Origin: CAWBQO01 sp963790965
Lineage (GTDB): Bacteria; Bacteroidota; Rhodothermia; Rhodothermales; DASSAV01
Length of the DNA stretch: 64,000 bases
Direction of reading: 5' to 3'
Assembly: GCA_963790965.1 (NCBI GenBank)
Contig: CAWBQO010000003.1
Location: 744,001 to 808,000, forward strand
Positions 1 through 8,033 of the stretch are shown here, piece after piece. The position numbers and the translations under genes are program-made. The stretch's first letter is position 1. Every line of letters starts with the position of its first letter. The notes under the pieces are model-generated. The model did no database searches. It saw only the letters and a program-made list of their open reading frames with translations, and had not been told where the DNA came from.

Positions 1-1
1 T

Positions 2-274
2 GATGATGGACTGCAGACGGGCCTTTCGGCTATAGCGGCGTTGGAGTTCGTGCGCCGCCGCCATCCCGCCCGCATCGCTTTTGCGGTGGGCGTCTGCCCG
101 AGGGCGGCCGTGGCTCATTTCGCCGAGGAAATGGACTTGTTTCGATGCGCCGCCACGCCGGACCCGTTCTACTCCGTGGCGGATGCTTATGCGGAATTCC
201 CGGAAGTAGATGAGGATGAAGTCATTTCCATAATGAAAAGGCACGGCGCGTCGGAAGAGGCCGCCCGCTCGTAA
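2..274 (+). CDS. Phosphoribosyltransferase, C-terminal part (cut by window edge)
   Basis: The frame is open from base 2 and stops at TAA 272-274, leaving the last 90 residues; the start codon lies outside the window. The fragment begins with DDGLQTG, the acidic PRPP-binding loop of type I phosphoribosyltransferases. It continues with a Rossmann-like strand (ARIAFAVGVCP) and the CATPDPFYSVADAY segment typical of small stand-alone phosphoribosyltransferases. Such proteins transfer a ribose 5-phosphate unit from PRPP, but the base specificity cannot be read from this part. A 59-bp gap separates it from the thioredoxin gene on the same strand. TTG at 41 is internal to the domain and is not a real start. 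Confidence 0.75.
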   Translation, partial: DDGLQTGLSAIAALEFVRRRHPARIAFAVGVCPRAAVAHFAEEMDLFRCAATPDPFYSVADAYAEFPEVDEDEVISIMKRHGASEEAARS

Positions 275-333
275 CGCCGCCCCGTTCGGTGCAACACAGA
301 AAAGCGACGCGAAAATAAATAAGCACTGCGGAT

Positions 334-1161
334 ATGGAACTGACAAAGCAAGGATTCGACATTTCTGATTTTCAGGTGGACGTGCTCGACGAGAGCCGCC
401 AAACGCCGGTTCTAGTCGACTTCTGGGCACCCTGGTGCGGACCATGCCGCGCGCTCGGCCCGACCCTGGAGAAACTGGCGGGCGAGAGTGGCGGCCGCTG
501 GAAGCTTGCAAAGGTGAACACCGACGAGAACCCGGACATCTCCAGTCGCTACGGCATTCGGGGCATCCCCGCCGTTAAGTTGTTCGTTAGCGGGAAGGTC
601 GTCGACGAGTTTACCGGCGTTCTGCCGGACTACGCAGTGCGGCAGTGGCTTGAAAAGGCGCTCCCGAGCAAAGGCAAGGATCTTCTCCTGCAGGCCGAAC
701 TCGAATCGGCTGCGGGAAGGGATACGGAAGCCGCCGCGCTTCTTGAAGATGCGCTCCGGGAAGAGCCTGGCAACCCGACTGCGGCCGCCATGTTGGCACG
801 GCTCATCGTCTTCTCCGACCCTGAACGCGCGGCCCAGCTGGTTGGCGGCGCGGCTTTTGCCGGAGCCGAGCATGTGCAAACGGCCGAGGCCGTGTCCGTC
901 TTTGCCAGGCTGCTCAGTAGCTCGTCGGAAGAAGACCTGCCGGAGGGCAATGGAAAGGTCGCTTACGCGCAAGCGCTCGAGGCGCTGCGCCGCAAAGACT
1001 ACGACGCGGCGCTCGCGCGATTCCTCGACGTCATTCGCACCGACCGGTATTACAACGAAGATGCCGCCCGGAAAGCTTGCGTAGCCCTCTTCACCCTGCT
1101 TGGTCCGGCCCACCCGGCGACCACCAAATACCGGAGAACGTTCGATATGTCGCTCTATTGA
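334..1161 (+). CDS. ybbN: Thioredoxin-domain protein with TPR-like tail (YbbN/CnoX type)
   Basis: 275 residues. The N-terminal 110 residues are a thioredoxin fold with the active site WCGPC (Cys35 and Cys38) and the cis-Pro segment GIRGIPAVKLF. The rest is helical with the TPR-like layout of YbbN/CnoX, the thioredoxin-like co-chaperone of E. coli that protects substrates and hands them to DnaK/GroEL. The E. coli protein lacks a complete CXXC; this one keeps both cysteines, so it could be redox active. The stop is followed at once by the thioesterase frame, suggesting one transcript. The fold is clear; the chaperone role is inferred from architecture. Confidence 0.85.
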   Translation: MELTKQGFDISDFQVDVLDESRQTPVLVDFWAPWCGPCRALGPTLEKLAGESGGRWKLAKVNTDENPDISSRYGIRGIPAVKLFVSGKVVDEFTGVLPDYAVRQWLEKALPSKGKDLLLQAELESAAGRDTEAAALLEDALREEPGNPTAAAMLARLIVFSDPERAAQLVGGAAFAGAEHVQTAEAVSVFARLLSSSSEEDLPEGNGKVAYAQALEALRRKDYDAALARFLDVIRTDRYYNEDAARKACVALFTLLGPAHPATTKYRRTFDMSLY

Positions 1162-1200
1162 TTGGCGCGGCAGGATTCTACGAGCAAAAGCAAAGACGCT

Positions 1201-1620
1201 GTGAGTCAGCACCGGCATCTATACACGGCAACGATCCCGGTGCGATGGATCGACCAGGACGCCCTCGGGCACATCAACAACAGTCGGTACTTCACCTACT
1301 TCGAGCAGACGCGGGTGGACTGGCTGGCGGGCCTCGACATAGAATGGCAGCAGCGTACGGGGCCGGTGCTCGTGAGGGCCGCGTGCGACTTCAAGCGCGC
1401 GGTCACCTTCCCCGCCTTTCTTCGGGTAGCGCTGTTCGCTGGCGAGCCGGGGCGTAGCAGTTTGCCTACCTTCTACCGCGTGTACGACGGAGCCGAGGAT
1501 AACTCGCCGTGCGCGCTCGGCGAGGCAACCGTAGTGTGGGTCGATGTAGAGAAAGGACGGCCGGTGAGCCTACCGGAGTCGGTAAGAAAAGCCGTTCTCG
1601 CCGCGCCTTTCGAGGAATGA
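1201..1620 (+). CDS. Acyl-CoA thioesterase, 4HBT hotdog family
   Basis: 139 residues from GTG 1201; an in-frame TTG at 1162, abutting the previous stop, would add 13 residues. GTG was chosen because the next residues (HRHLYTATIPVRWIDQDALG) line up with the usual family start and length of 130-140. The motif DQDALGHINNSRYFTYFEQTR has the D-x-x-GHxNN pattern of the 4-hydroxybenzoyl-CoA thioesterase/YbgC group, whose Asp acts in thioester hydrolysis. These are cytosolic enzymes acting on acyl-CoA or acyl-ACP; the substrate is not evident. It probably shares a transcript with the upstream thioredoxin gene. Confidence 0.8.
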   Translation: MSQHRHLYTATIPVRWIDQDALGHINNSRYFTYFEQTRVDWLAGLDIEWQQRTGPVLVRAACDFKRAVTFPAFLRVALFAGEPGRSSLPTFYRVYDGAEDNSPCALGEATVVWVDVEKGRPVSLPESVRKAVLAAPFEE

Positions 1621-1916
1621 GGCTGCGGCGCGTGAGTCGTTGCCGTCCGACGTAACGTTTGGCAGCGTTCGTCTCGCGTCGCGGGCCGCGACAAAGGCCT
1701 GTCGCGGCGGCTAACTTGCGCATGCTCTTCAGGTACACAATGCCGCCTACACATAAAAGCCTCTCTCCGAAACTTGTAAGCCCTTCCGGCCATATAATCA
1801 GTTGATTTCGGAAAGTAGATTGATTATTATGGAAGAAGCCGCGGAAGCCGCGCGGTATAGTCTTTGCAGGAAAGAAGTCCGAGCCAAATGGTGGCGGGAT
1901 TAGATCGATAGATTGA

Positions 1917-2300
1917 ATGAAACACTGGATACAACTCCTTACCCTCGCGCTGCTCGTTGCCGGCGGTTCGCCGGTAGTTGCAGCCGCGCAGAACGACGCA
2001 GCGCCGGCGGCGAAAGAAGCGGCGGTCGTGCCGGACGCCTACGTGCTCACGCCCTCCATTCCTAATCCGTTTAATTCGTCCACGCGCTTCAGCTTGACGG
2101 TCACGGAGCGTCAGAACGTGCGGGTGGCCGTGTTCAACATGCTGGGGCAGGAAGTCAAGGAACTCTACAGCGGTCCTATAGAGCCGAACATGCAGCGCAC
2201 GTTTACTTTCGACGGGAGCGGCCTACCGAGTGGCATTTACCTCTACCGCGTACAGGGAAACAGTTTCTCCGCGACGCGGCAGGTAATGCTGGTTAAATAA
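1917..2300 (+). CDS. Short secreted protein made almost only of a T9SS type A sorting domain
   Basis: 127 residues. A signal peptide (residues 1-25, hydrophobic LLTLALLVAGG, cleavage likely after AAAAQ) is followed by an Ala-rich linker of about 15 residues. The rest is a complete type A C-terminal sorting domain: PNPFN near residue 50, the strand VRVAVFNMLGQEV, LPSGIYLYRV and a final RQVMLVK. In Bacteroidota such domains send cargo through the T9SS for attachment to the cell surface; here there is no separate cargo domain. It converges on the lipoprotein gene with a 6-bp gap. The 296 bp upstream hold no other gene. Signal and sorting domain are seen directly; what it does is unknown. Confidence 0.8.
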   Translation: MKHWIQLLTLALLVAGGSPVVAAAQNDAAPAAKEAAVVPDAYVLTPSIPNPFNSSTRFSLTVTERQNVRVAVFNMLGQEVKELYSGPIEPNMQRTFTFDGSGLPSGIYLYRVQGNSFSATRQVMLVK

Positions 2301-2306
2301 CGGCGT

Positions 2307-2843
2307 TTATAGAACCTGAACATCGCCGTAGCTCACGATCTCGCCGCTTCCATCGAACACAAAAAGCCGGTAGACGCCGCTGGACGGGAATACGGTAGGA
2401 CTGAACTGAAACACGTAGAGGCCCGCGCCGGACGCTTCCGGGCGGGCTTCTATCGAAAACAGCCGGCCGTCAGCGCGCCGACCTGAAAGATAAAGTCCGC
2501 CGCGAACGGAATTGCCGAAGCGAATGAGCACCCCGACCGCGATCGGCTCATTGTCTGACGGGTTCGGATAGGCCGGGTTGACCGTCACGTCGCCGCGGAA
2601 GGCGGGTGCCGTTTGCCAATCGTCCGGATCAAGGAGTTCCTTGCCGTCACTCCCCTTCCGCACATTACCGAAAGGATCCGTTTGCGTGATGCCACTCGAG
2701 GGCGCTCCGGCCCGGTCGGCAAACTCGTCCTGCGCCCCCTGCGAGCTGCACGCCGGCAGCCCCAGCAAGAGCACTGTCAGGACGAAGGCGCTGAGAAATA
2801 CCTCGGTCCGACGAGACGCTGCGCAAGGTGATCGGAAAACCAT
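2307..2843 (-). CDS. Putative lipoprotein with sorting-domain-like C-terminus
   Basis: 178 residues. A hydrophobic stretch ends in the lipobox LPAC (Cys32), predicting a lipid-anchored envelope protein. After a polar region rich in Asp and Gly (DPFGN, LLDPDDW), residues from about 90 on start with PAYPNPSDNEP and end with SSGVYRLFVFDGSGEI and a short strand. This is the outline of a beta-sandwich like that of T9SS sorting domains, although a lipoprotein would not obviously need one. No enzyme motif is visible. An internal start just before the hydrophobic core is possible. Convergent with the facing sorting-domain gene. Confidence 0.65.
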   Translation of the reverse strand: MVFRSPCAASRRTEVFLSAFVLTVLLLGLPACSSQGAQDEFADRAGAPSSGITQTDPFGNVRKGSDGKELLDPDDWQTAPAFRGDVTVNPAYPNPSDNEPIAVGVLIRFGNSVRGGLYLSGRRADGRLFSIEARPEASGAGLYVFQFSPTVFPSSGVYRLFVFDGSGEIVSYGDVQVL

Positions 2844-3246
2844 ATCTTAAGTGACTGTTGATGTGCTACTGATGGATTGAATCAGAGATTGACGGGGCAA
2901 TGTACGCATCTGGAAGACTGTCTAACACGCGCTTGAACCCCCTGAAGGGGGAAGTTGCACGGTACTTCGGTCCACAGTGTCAGCTACGTACGGCGCGTTT
3001 TGTTATATCACTGCCTTCTTCAGAGACTGAGAACTGTGATAGACGGGCCGGCTTCTCGCTGCACAAAGCCGGTATGATCATCCGAGACGCTGCCAAGACA
3101 ACACCCTTGCCCCCGTGGGGCGCGCGCGGCGCTATTCGGACGGGCTTTGATAACCGATTCAGATTTGCTCTTCTTGAAAAGCTTCGTCGAGACGAAGCCC
3201 TGGGTTGTGTCCGCCGTTAACCGTGCGCAGAACATCAAAGGTCCCC
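2844..3246. other. Intergenic stretch holding a dispersed repeat
   Basis: About 400 bp without a convincing gene. It contains copy A of a dispersed repeat (2898-3008), described separately, and a tight palindrome, GCTTCGTCGAGACGAAGC, at 3181-3198. It must also hold the promoters of the lipoprotein gene (leftward) and the B12-type ATPase gene (rightward), but I could not identify them. No cobalamin riboswitch was recognised. Short frames here are not protein-like. Confidence 0.6.
2898..3008 (+). repeat. Dispersed repeat family 1, copy A
   Basis: This segment aligns over about 110 bp with the reverse complement of 30583-30696. Shared blocks are CTAACAC, a palindromic C5/G5 core (CCCCCTGAAGGGGG here), GTTGC, GGTCCA, GTCAGCTAC and GCGCGTT. 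The alignment needs a few short gaps and the copies have clearly diverged. The frames differ between copies, so the repeat is probably not protein coding. The G/C palindrome could form a hairpin in RNA. Confidence 0.7.
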
Positions 3247-4119
3247 ATGCCACCCGAGCAACCTTTCGCGCAGCCTATAGCGCAGCCTGACGACGCCGCG
3301 AAGACGCCGCCTTCGGGTACCTCACTGGAGGCGCAGGGAGTAGGCGTGCGGTTGGGAGGAACGGGCATTCTGCACGACATCAACTTCTCGCTTCCGCAGG
3401 GCATCGTGGCCGGACTCCTGGGTCCGAACGGAAGCGGCAAGTCCACACTCCTGCGCGCTATTGCCGGGCTAACTCCGTATTCGGGTCGCCTGACGGTGCT
3501 TGGCCGTGAAAGCCGCTCGTGGGCACCCAGGGAGCGCGCGCGCCGCCTGGCCGTCGTTCGGCAGACGCAGTCGCTCGTATTCGACCAGACGGTCGAGGAA
3601 CTCGTCCTGCTCGGGCGCGGGCCGCACAAGGGCTGGCTGGACCGGTACGACAGTCGCGATCATGCGCTCGTTCGCGCGGCGCTGGAGCAGGTCGAGATGG
3701 CAGCATTTGCCCACAGGTCCACGCTAACCCTGAGCGGCGGCGAGTTGCAGCGCGTCTTCTTTGCGCAGGTGCTCGTGCAAGATCCTGAACTGTTACTGCT
3801 CGACGAGCCGACGGCGCACCTCGACGTGCATCATCAGTACGACCTGATGCACCGCACACGGGCGCTGGTTGGAACCGGCCGCACGGCGCTCGTCGTCTTT
3901 CACGACATGGAACTGGCCGCGCGCTACGCCGACCATCTCATTGTTCTGAGAGGCGGCCGAATCGTCGCGGAAGGGTCCCCGGCGAGCGTACTGTCGAGCG
4001 ATCTTATTCGCGAGGTATTCAGAATGAAAGCCGACGTAGAGCAGGCGCAAAATGGCTACCTTCGCATTACCTATCGCGAAACTGCGCGAGAAACAAACAC
4101 GAACGCGGAATTCAAATGA
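3247..4119 (+). CDS. ABC transporter ATP-binding protein, cobalamin/Fe-siderophore type
   Basis: 290 residues from ATG 3247, preceded by AAAGGT at a suitable distance; a GTG at 3205 would only add a non-conserved leader. The ATPase has Walker A GPNGSGKST (about residues 59-67), signature LSGGELQR, Walker B LLLLDEPTAHLD and the switch His (VVFHDMELAARYADH). The sequence belongs to the BtuD/FecE/HmuV group that powers import of vitamin B12, siderophores or heme. Its stop overlaps the start of a cobalamin adenosyltransferase gene (ATGA), which favours B12. No permease or binding protein gene lies in the window, so its partners must be elsewhere. Confidence 0.85.
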   Translation: MPPEQPFAQPIAQPDDAAKTPPSGTSLEAQGVGVRLGGTGILHDINFSLPQGIVAGLLGPNGSGKSTLLRAIAGLTPYSGRLTVLGRESRSWAPRERARRLAVVRQTQSLVFDQTVEELVLLGRGPHKGWLDRYDSRDHALVRAALEQVEMAAFAHRSTLTLSGGELQRVFFAQVLVQDPELLLLDEPTAHLDVHHQYDLMHRTRALVGTGRTALVVFHDMELAARYADHLIVLRGGRIVAEGSPASVLSSDLIREVFRMKADVEQAQNGYLRITYRETARETNTNAEFK

Positions 4120-4667
4120 AGATCTATACCCGAACGGGAGATGACGGCACCACCGGGCTGTTCGGCGGTGCCAGGGTGCGCAAGGATGCCGCGCTGCTGG
4201 ACGCCTACGGGACGGTTGACGAGACCAACGCGGCCGTCGGGCTGGCACGTTCGTACTTGCGCAACGTTGCCGCAGCCGAAGAACTCGACGGCGTTCTGTC
4301 GGACATTCAGCATCGGCTCTTCCGCCTCGGAGCGGATCTGGCCACGCCGCTGACATCGAAAGCGAAGATCGTCCGCGTCACCAAGGAAGAGATCCTGTGG
4401 ATGGAAGACACCATCGACACGTACACCGGCCGGTTGCCCGCGCTGCGCGAGTTCATTCTTCCGGGAGGAAGCCCGGCGGCGGCGGCGCTGCACCTGGCGC
4501 GAACGGTCTGCCGCCGCGCCGAGCGCCTGACGGTGGAAACGTTCACGGAACTGTCTCTGAACCCCGAGTGCGTCCCGATGCTGAACCGCCTCTCGGACTT
4601 GCTCTTCGTGCTGGCACGCTATGCGAACCTCGTCGAAGAAGTGCCGGAAATTGCATGGCGCAAATAG
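4116..4667 (+). CDS. Cob(I)alamin adenosyltransferase, PduO type
   Basis: 183 residues, the usual PduO length. The N-terminus IYTRTGDDGTTGLFGG is the ATP-binding signature of this trimeric four-helix-bundle family, and the conserved tract GGSPAAAALHLARTVCRRAER near residue 130 supplies the Arg/Glu cluster of the active site. It transfers the adenosyl group of ATP to cob(I)alamin, making the coenzyme of B12-dependent mutases and some ribonucleotide reductases. The ATG overlaps the stop of the ABC ATPase gene by 4 bp, indicating translational coupling of uptake and activation. Confidence 0.9.
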   Translation: MKIYTRTGDDGTTGLFGGARVRKDAALLDAYGTVDETNAAVGLARSYLRNVAAAEELDGVLSDIQHRLFRLGADLATPLTSKAKIVRVTKEEILWMEDTIDTYTGRLPALREFILPGGSPAAAALHLARTVCRRAERLTVETFTELSLNPECVPMLNRLSDLLFVLARYANLVEEVPEIAWRK

Positions 4668-4682
4668 CCTTTTCTCACCCTC

Positions 4683-5612
4683 TTACCGGGGATCTCTGAC
4701 GTAGTAGAGGCCTTTTTCGGTGAGCACGTACAGGGAAGCGCCGTCCGTGGCGAGGTCGACGAGATCGTCGGGAATGTCGAGCGTCCACGCTGCGAGCCTC
4801 GTGGCGGCAGAACTATAAACGACAACCTCCTTTCCGCCGCCTACCCAAAAAACCTCGTTCCCGGCCGCAACCGACACGATCGAGGGCAAGGTGCCCATTC
4901 CGATGCGGCGAACGTACGATGAAAAGGTGTCATAGACGAGGACCGCATTCTCCTCTTCGTCTGCGATGTAAAGCGTGCCGTCTGGCGCGACCGATAGGTC
5001 TACTGGCCGGGTGAGTGCGCCGGCACCGGCATCATAGGCTCCGATGGTGGCGAGCGGCTTTCCGGCGGCATCCCAGACCCGCACACCGGGAGATTCCGTG
5101 TCGGCGGCAAAAATATGTCCTGTCGGCGAGACACTGACCGCAACCGGCCTGATCGGCTCTGCCGACGTCCGTCGGCCAAGGGTGCTCGCCCGGTCCGCGC
5201 GCCCGTTCGGCCGGTCGAGATCGCCTTGCGCCGCGAGCGCGCCCAGAAAGAGACCATCGCGGGAGAAGCGCTGCAGGCGATTATTGCCGAGATCTGCCAC
5301 CACGATGACCAGCCCGTTCGTGGCGTCAACGCCCGAGGGCTGGTCGAACTCGCCCTCCTTCATCCCGGTGCCTCCGAGCGTCGAGAGGACCGCCCCCGCG
5401 GCATCGAGCCGAACCACCGCATTGATGGACGCATCGGCGACGAAGAGGGTGCCGTCGGGAGACACGTCGACGGCGGTCGCGTGGCCAAACGGGACAATGA
5501 ACTGCACAGCCGGCCGCGTGCTTTGCGCCGCTGCCGCTACCGGCAACAACAGCACGAGGAGCAGCAGGTTTGGTGCGGCCCGACTGACCCTATTTAGTAG
5601 ATGATGCGCCAC
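4683..5612 (-). CDS. Secreted NHL-repeat beta-propeller protein
   Basis: 309 residues from GTG 5612. A later reading of the longer frame places this valine just before a signal peptide (LLLLVLLLPVAAAAQ); upstream residues are not conserved-looking. The mature part has repeated units of the type G.VDVSPDGTLFVADASINAVVRLD, GVDATNGLVIVVADLGNNR, and LSVAPDGTLYIADEEENAV, the NHL/six-bladed propeller pattern. No catalytic residues are evident; such proteins are usually binding scaffolds in the periplasm or outside. The start lies 23 bp inside the end of purD, so translation is probably coupled. Confidence 0.7.
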   Translation of the reverse strand: MAHHLLNRVSRAAPNLLLLVLLLPVAAAAQSTRPAVQFIVPFGHATAVDVSPDGTLFVADASINAVVRLDAAGAVLSTLGGTGMKEGEFDQPSGVDATNGLVIVVADLGNNRLQRFSRDGLFLGALAAQGDLDRPNGRADRASTLGRRTSAEPIRPVAVSVSPTGHIFAADTESPGVRVWDAAGKPLATIGAYDAGAGALTRPVDLSVAPDGTLYIADEEENAVLVYDTFSSYVRRIGMGTLPSIVSVAAGNEVFWVGGGKEVVVYSSAATRLAAWTLDIPDDLVDLATDGASLYVLTEKGLYYVRDPR

Positions 5613-6900
5613 TCCGTTGTTTCGAGCGTCTGAGGCCTTTTCGTCCGATGTCCCGGCGCAATTGCATACCGTCGAAAGAGAGGTCGTCGGCAGCCGCATA
5701 GGCGTTATGCAACGCTTGCGCCAGATTCGGCGCTCTCCCAACGACGTTGAGAACGCGGCCGCCTGCCGTCTCTACCTCACCCTGTTCTCCTTGTTTCGTA
5801 CCTGCTTGAAATACAATAGCTTCCGGCGAGTCTAAGGAAAGATCTCCGGTAATTGGAACGCCGGTCCGGTACGCTCCTGGATAGCCGTCCGAAGCGAGTA
5901 CCACGCACGCGGCGCTACCGGTGCCGGTCCGCAGACCGCCGCTCGTGAGACGGCCGTTTGCTATACCTGAGAGCACCGGCACCAGATCGTCCTCGAGCAA
6001 GGGCAAGACCGCCTGCGTTTCAGGATCGCCGAAGCGGCAGTTATACTCGACCACTTTCGGGCCGTCGGCCGTCACCATGACGCCGATGTAAAGGACGCCG
6101 CGATAGGGATGGCCTTCGGCAAGCATACCGCCGAGCGTCGGTTCCACGATGTCCCGGCAGATCGACGAAAGGAGCGCCCCGTTGATCAGCGGGGCCGGGG
6201 CATACGCGCCCATTCCTCCCGTATTCGGCCCGGTGTCCCCTTCGCCAATCCGCTTGTGGTCCTGCGCGGGCGGAAGCAGCACGTACCGTTCGCCGTCCGT
6301 GAGCGCGAAGATGCTCGCTTCTTCTCCCTCCATAAACGCCTCCACCACGATCTCCTCGCCCGCCGCGCCCAGCGTGCCGGTGCCCAGCATCGCCTCCACG
6401 GCCGCTTCGGCATCGCGCCGCGTCTCGCAGACGACCGCACCCTTGCCGGCCGCGAGGCCGCTGGCCTTTACCACGAGCGGCTCGGCGTGCGTGCCGACGT
6501 AGGCGCGGGCAGCCTCCAGTTCGTCCCTCTTAAAGCGGCGGCAGGCGGCCGTAGGGATGCCGTACCGTTCCATGAAATCCTTCGCAAACACCTTACTGGC
6601 TTCGAGTTGCGCCGCCCTGCGCGTCGGACCGAAGATGGGCAGACCGGCCTCTTCAAAAGCATCCACGATGCCGTCGACCAGCGGTTGCTCCGGGCCGACG
6701 ATCGTGAGATCAATGGCGTGTTCACGCGCGAAAGCGAGGATCGCGTCGGTATCCGCTTGTGCGATGGGAACGTTCGTTCCGAGCCGCGCAGTGCCCGGGT
6801 TGCCGGGCGCTATGTAGAGCCGTTCCAGAAGCGGGCTGCGGTGGACGGCCCACGCCAGCGCGTGTTCACGGCCTCCGGCTCCGATAATCAATATGTTCAT
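5590..6900 (-). CDS. purD: Phosphoribosylamine-glycine ligase
   Basis: 436 residues from ATG 6900 (MNILIIGAGGREHALAW); the longer frame upstream is not family-like. The enzyme joins glycine to phosphoribosylamine with ATP in the second step of purine synthesis. Visible landmarks are the N-terminal Rossmann GAGGREHA, the ATP-grasp glycine loop KASGLAAGKGA, the GPNTGGMGAYAP segment and VVEYNCRFGDPETQ with the metal-binding Glu and Asn. No other pur gene is adjacent. The next gene downstream, an NHL protein, overlaps its end. Confidence 0.95.
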   Translation of the reverse strand: MNILIIGAGGREHALAWAVHRSPLLERLYIAPGNPGTARLGTNVPIAQADTDAILAFAREHAIDLTIVGPEQPLVDGIVDAFEEAGLPIFGPTRRAAQLEASKVFAKDFMERYGIPTAACRRFKRDELEAARAYVGTHAEPLVVKASGLAAGKGAVVCETRRDAEAAVEAMLGTGTLGAAGEEIVVEAFMEGEEASIFALTDGERYVLLPPAQDHKRIGEGDTGPNTGGMGAYAPAPLINGALLSSICRDIVEPTLGGMLAEGHPYRGVLYIGVMVTADGPKVVEYNCRFGDPETQAVLPLLEDDLVPVLSGIANGRLTSGGLRTGTGSAACVVLASDGYPGAYRTGVPITGDLSLDSPEAIVFQAGTKQGEQGEVETAGGRVLNVVGRAPNLAQALHNAYAAADDLSFDGMQLRRDIGRKGLRRSKQRSGASSTK

Positions 6901-6980
6901 ACGAACCTTGTGAGTCCCTTTGGGCGTAAAGATGCCGCCGCCGCGAGAACTCGGGTGGTGCCATCTGTTAAGGTTTTTCG

Positions 6981-8033
6981 GTGCGGCTCCCTGAGGCACC
7001 GCCCCATTTTTGCCGGCCGACGTTGAAAATAAGGCTTCCGGAGCTAAATACTCCCATCAAGCTTCTGCTTGCGGCTGCGCTGCTGGGCATCTTGCTGTAT
7101 CTGGTAGACGTGCGGGAGGTGGCGCATGCGCTGCGGTCCGCTGACGGTGCGGCGCTATGGATGGCCGCCGCCCTGTTGCCGGTCAACCTCGTTCTGGAAA
7201 ATGTGCTCTGGCATACGCTTTCTCGACGCGCGCTGCCGGGAGTGCCGTTCAGCCGAACGTTCGGCTCGCTGATGGCCGGCCACTCGCTCGGCGTCTTTAC
7301 GCCAGCGGGCATCGGCGATCTTGCGGCGCGTCCGCTCTACCTGCAAGCGCCTGATCGGTGGGAGCTGGCCCTGATGGCGCTCGGGCACCGGTTGATGGAT
7401 CTTGCGGCGATCGCGTGCGCGGGATCGGTGGCGCTGTTCTTCTTCGCGCGGCGGTACGCGCTGCCGTTGCCCGAGGCCTGGCCGTTCATGGTTTTCTTCG
7501 GCGCGCTTCTGGGGTTGACGCTGATCGGCACCTTTCTTCTTCCCCGGTTTGCCCACCGTGTCATGTCGCGCATCGTGCGAAAGCCGAAGCGCAGAAGGCA
7601 CCTCGACTTTCTCCTACATCTTACGCCGCCGCTGAGCGCCTTCCTTCTGCTGCTGGCGTTTGCCCGGTTCTTCGTGTTTACCGGGCAGTTCGTCCTGCTG
7701 ATTCATGCAGTAGCACCAGGGGCTTCCGTGGTGCAAAGCTATATGGCGGCGATGCTCGTACAGTTCGCCAAGTTCGTGGTGCCCTCGGTGACGTTCTCCG
7801 ATCTCGGCGTTCGAGAAACAGCCTCCGTCCTTCTTTTCAGCTATGTGGGCGTTGCGGAGGCGGCTTCATTCGGGGCTTCGATACTCTTGTATGCGCTCAA
7901 CATCCTGACTCCCGCCCTCATCGGTATTCCGTTCGCCCTCCGAATCCGGTTGAAACCGAATGCCGAGAAGGAGTCGGAAGCGACGGGGCGTGAGATCGAC
8001 GCGAGGCGTGCGGAAACGGTGCGGACGTTATGA
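6981..8033 (+). CDS. Lysylphosphatidylglycerol synthase-like TM / flippase-domain protein
   Basis: 350 residues. GTG 6981 has AAGG about 8 bases upstream; an in-frame TTG at 7023 gives a more family-like start (KIRLPELNTPIKLLLAAALL), so the first 14 residues are uncertain. The protein has about eight hydrophobic segments and resembles the UPF0104/AglD-MprF flippase-like family (SLMAGHSLGVFTPAGIGD matches its conserved central loop, and SDLGVRE its later one). Members are linked to export or modification of envelope lipids and glycans. It is the first gene of an operon with a glycosyltransferase (ATGA overlap), a deacetylase and recQ. Confidence 0.8.
   Translation: MRLPEAPPHFCRPTLKIRLPELNTPIKLLLAAALLGILLYLVDVREVAHALRSADGAALWMAAALLPVNLVLENVLWHTLSRRALPGVPFSRTFGSLMAGHSLGVFTPAGIGDLAARPLYLQAPDRWELALMALGHRLMDLAAIACAGSVALFFFARRYALPLPEAWPFMVFFGALLGLTLIGTFLLPRFAHRVMSRIVRKPKRRRHLDFLLHLTPPLSAFLLLLAFARFFVFTGQFVLLIHAVAPGASVVQSYMAAMLVQFAKFVVPSVTFSDLGVRETASVLLFSYVGVAEAASFGASILLYALNILTPALIGIPFALRIRLKPNAEKESEATGREIDARRAETVRTL

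Noticed and set aside
2900..3220. 106-codon plus-strand frame upstream of the ABC ATPase gene.
   Set aside because: It overlaps repeat copy A, starts inside the repeat and has no protein-like pattern.
3100..3246. Possible cobalamin riboswitch before the B12-type ATPase gene.
   Set aside because: I looked for the conserved B12-box and paired helices in the leader and found neither. The only structure is a short palindrome near 3181.
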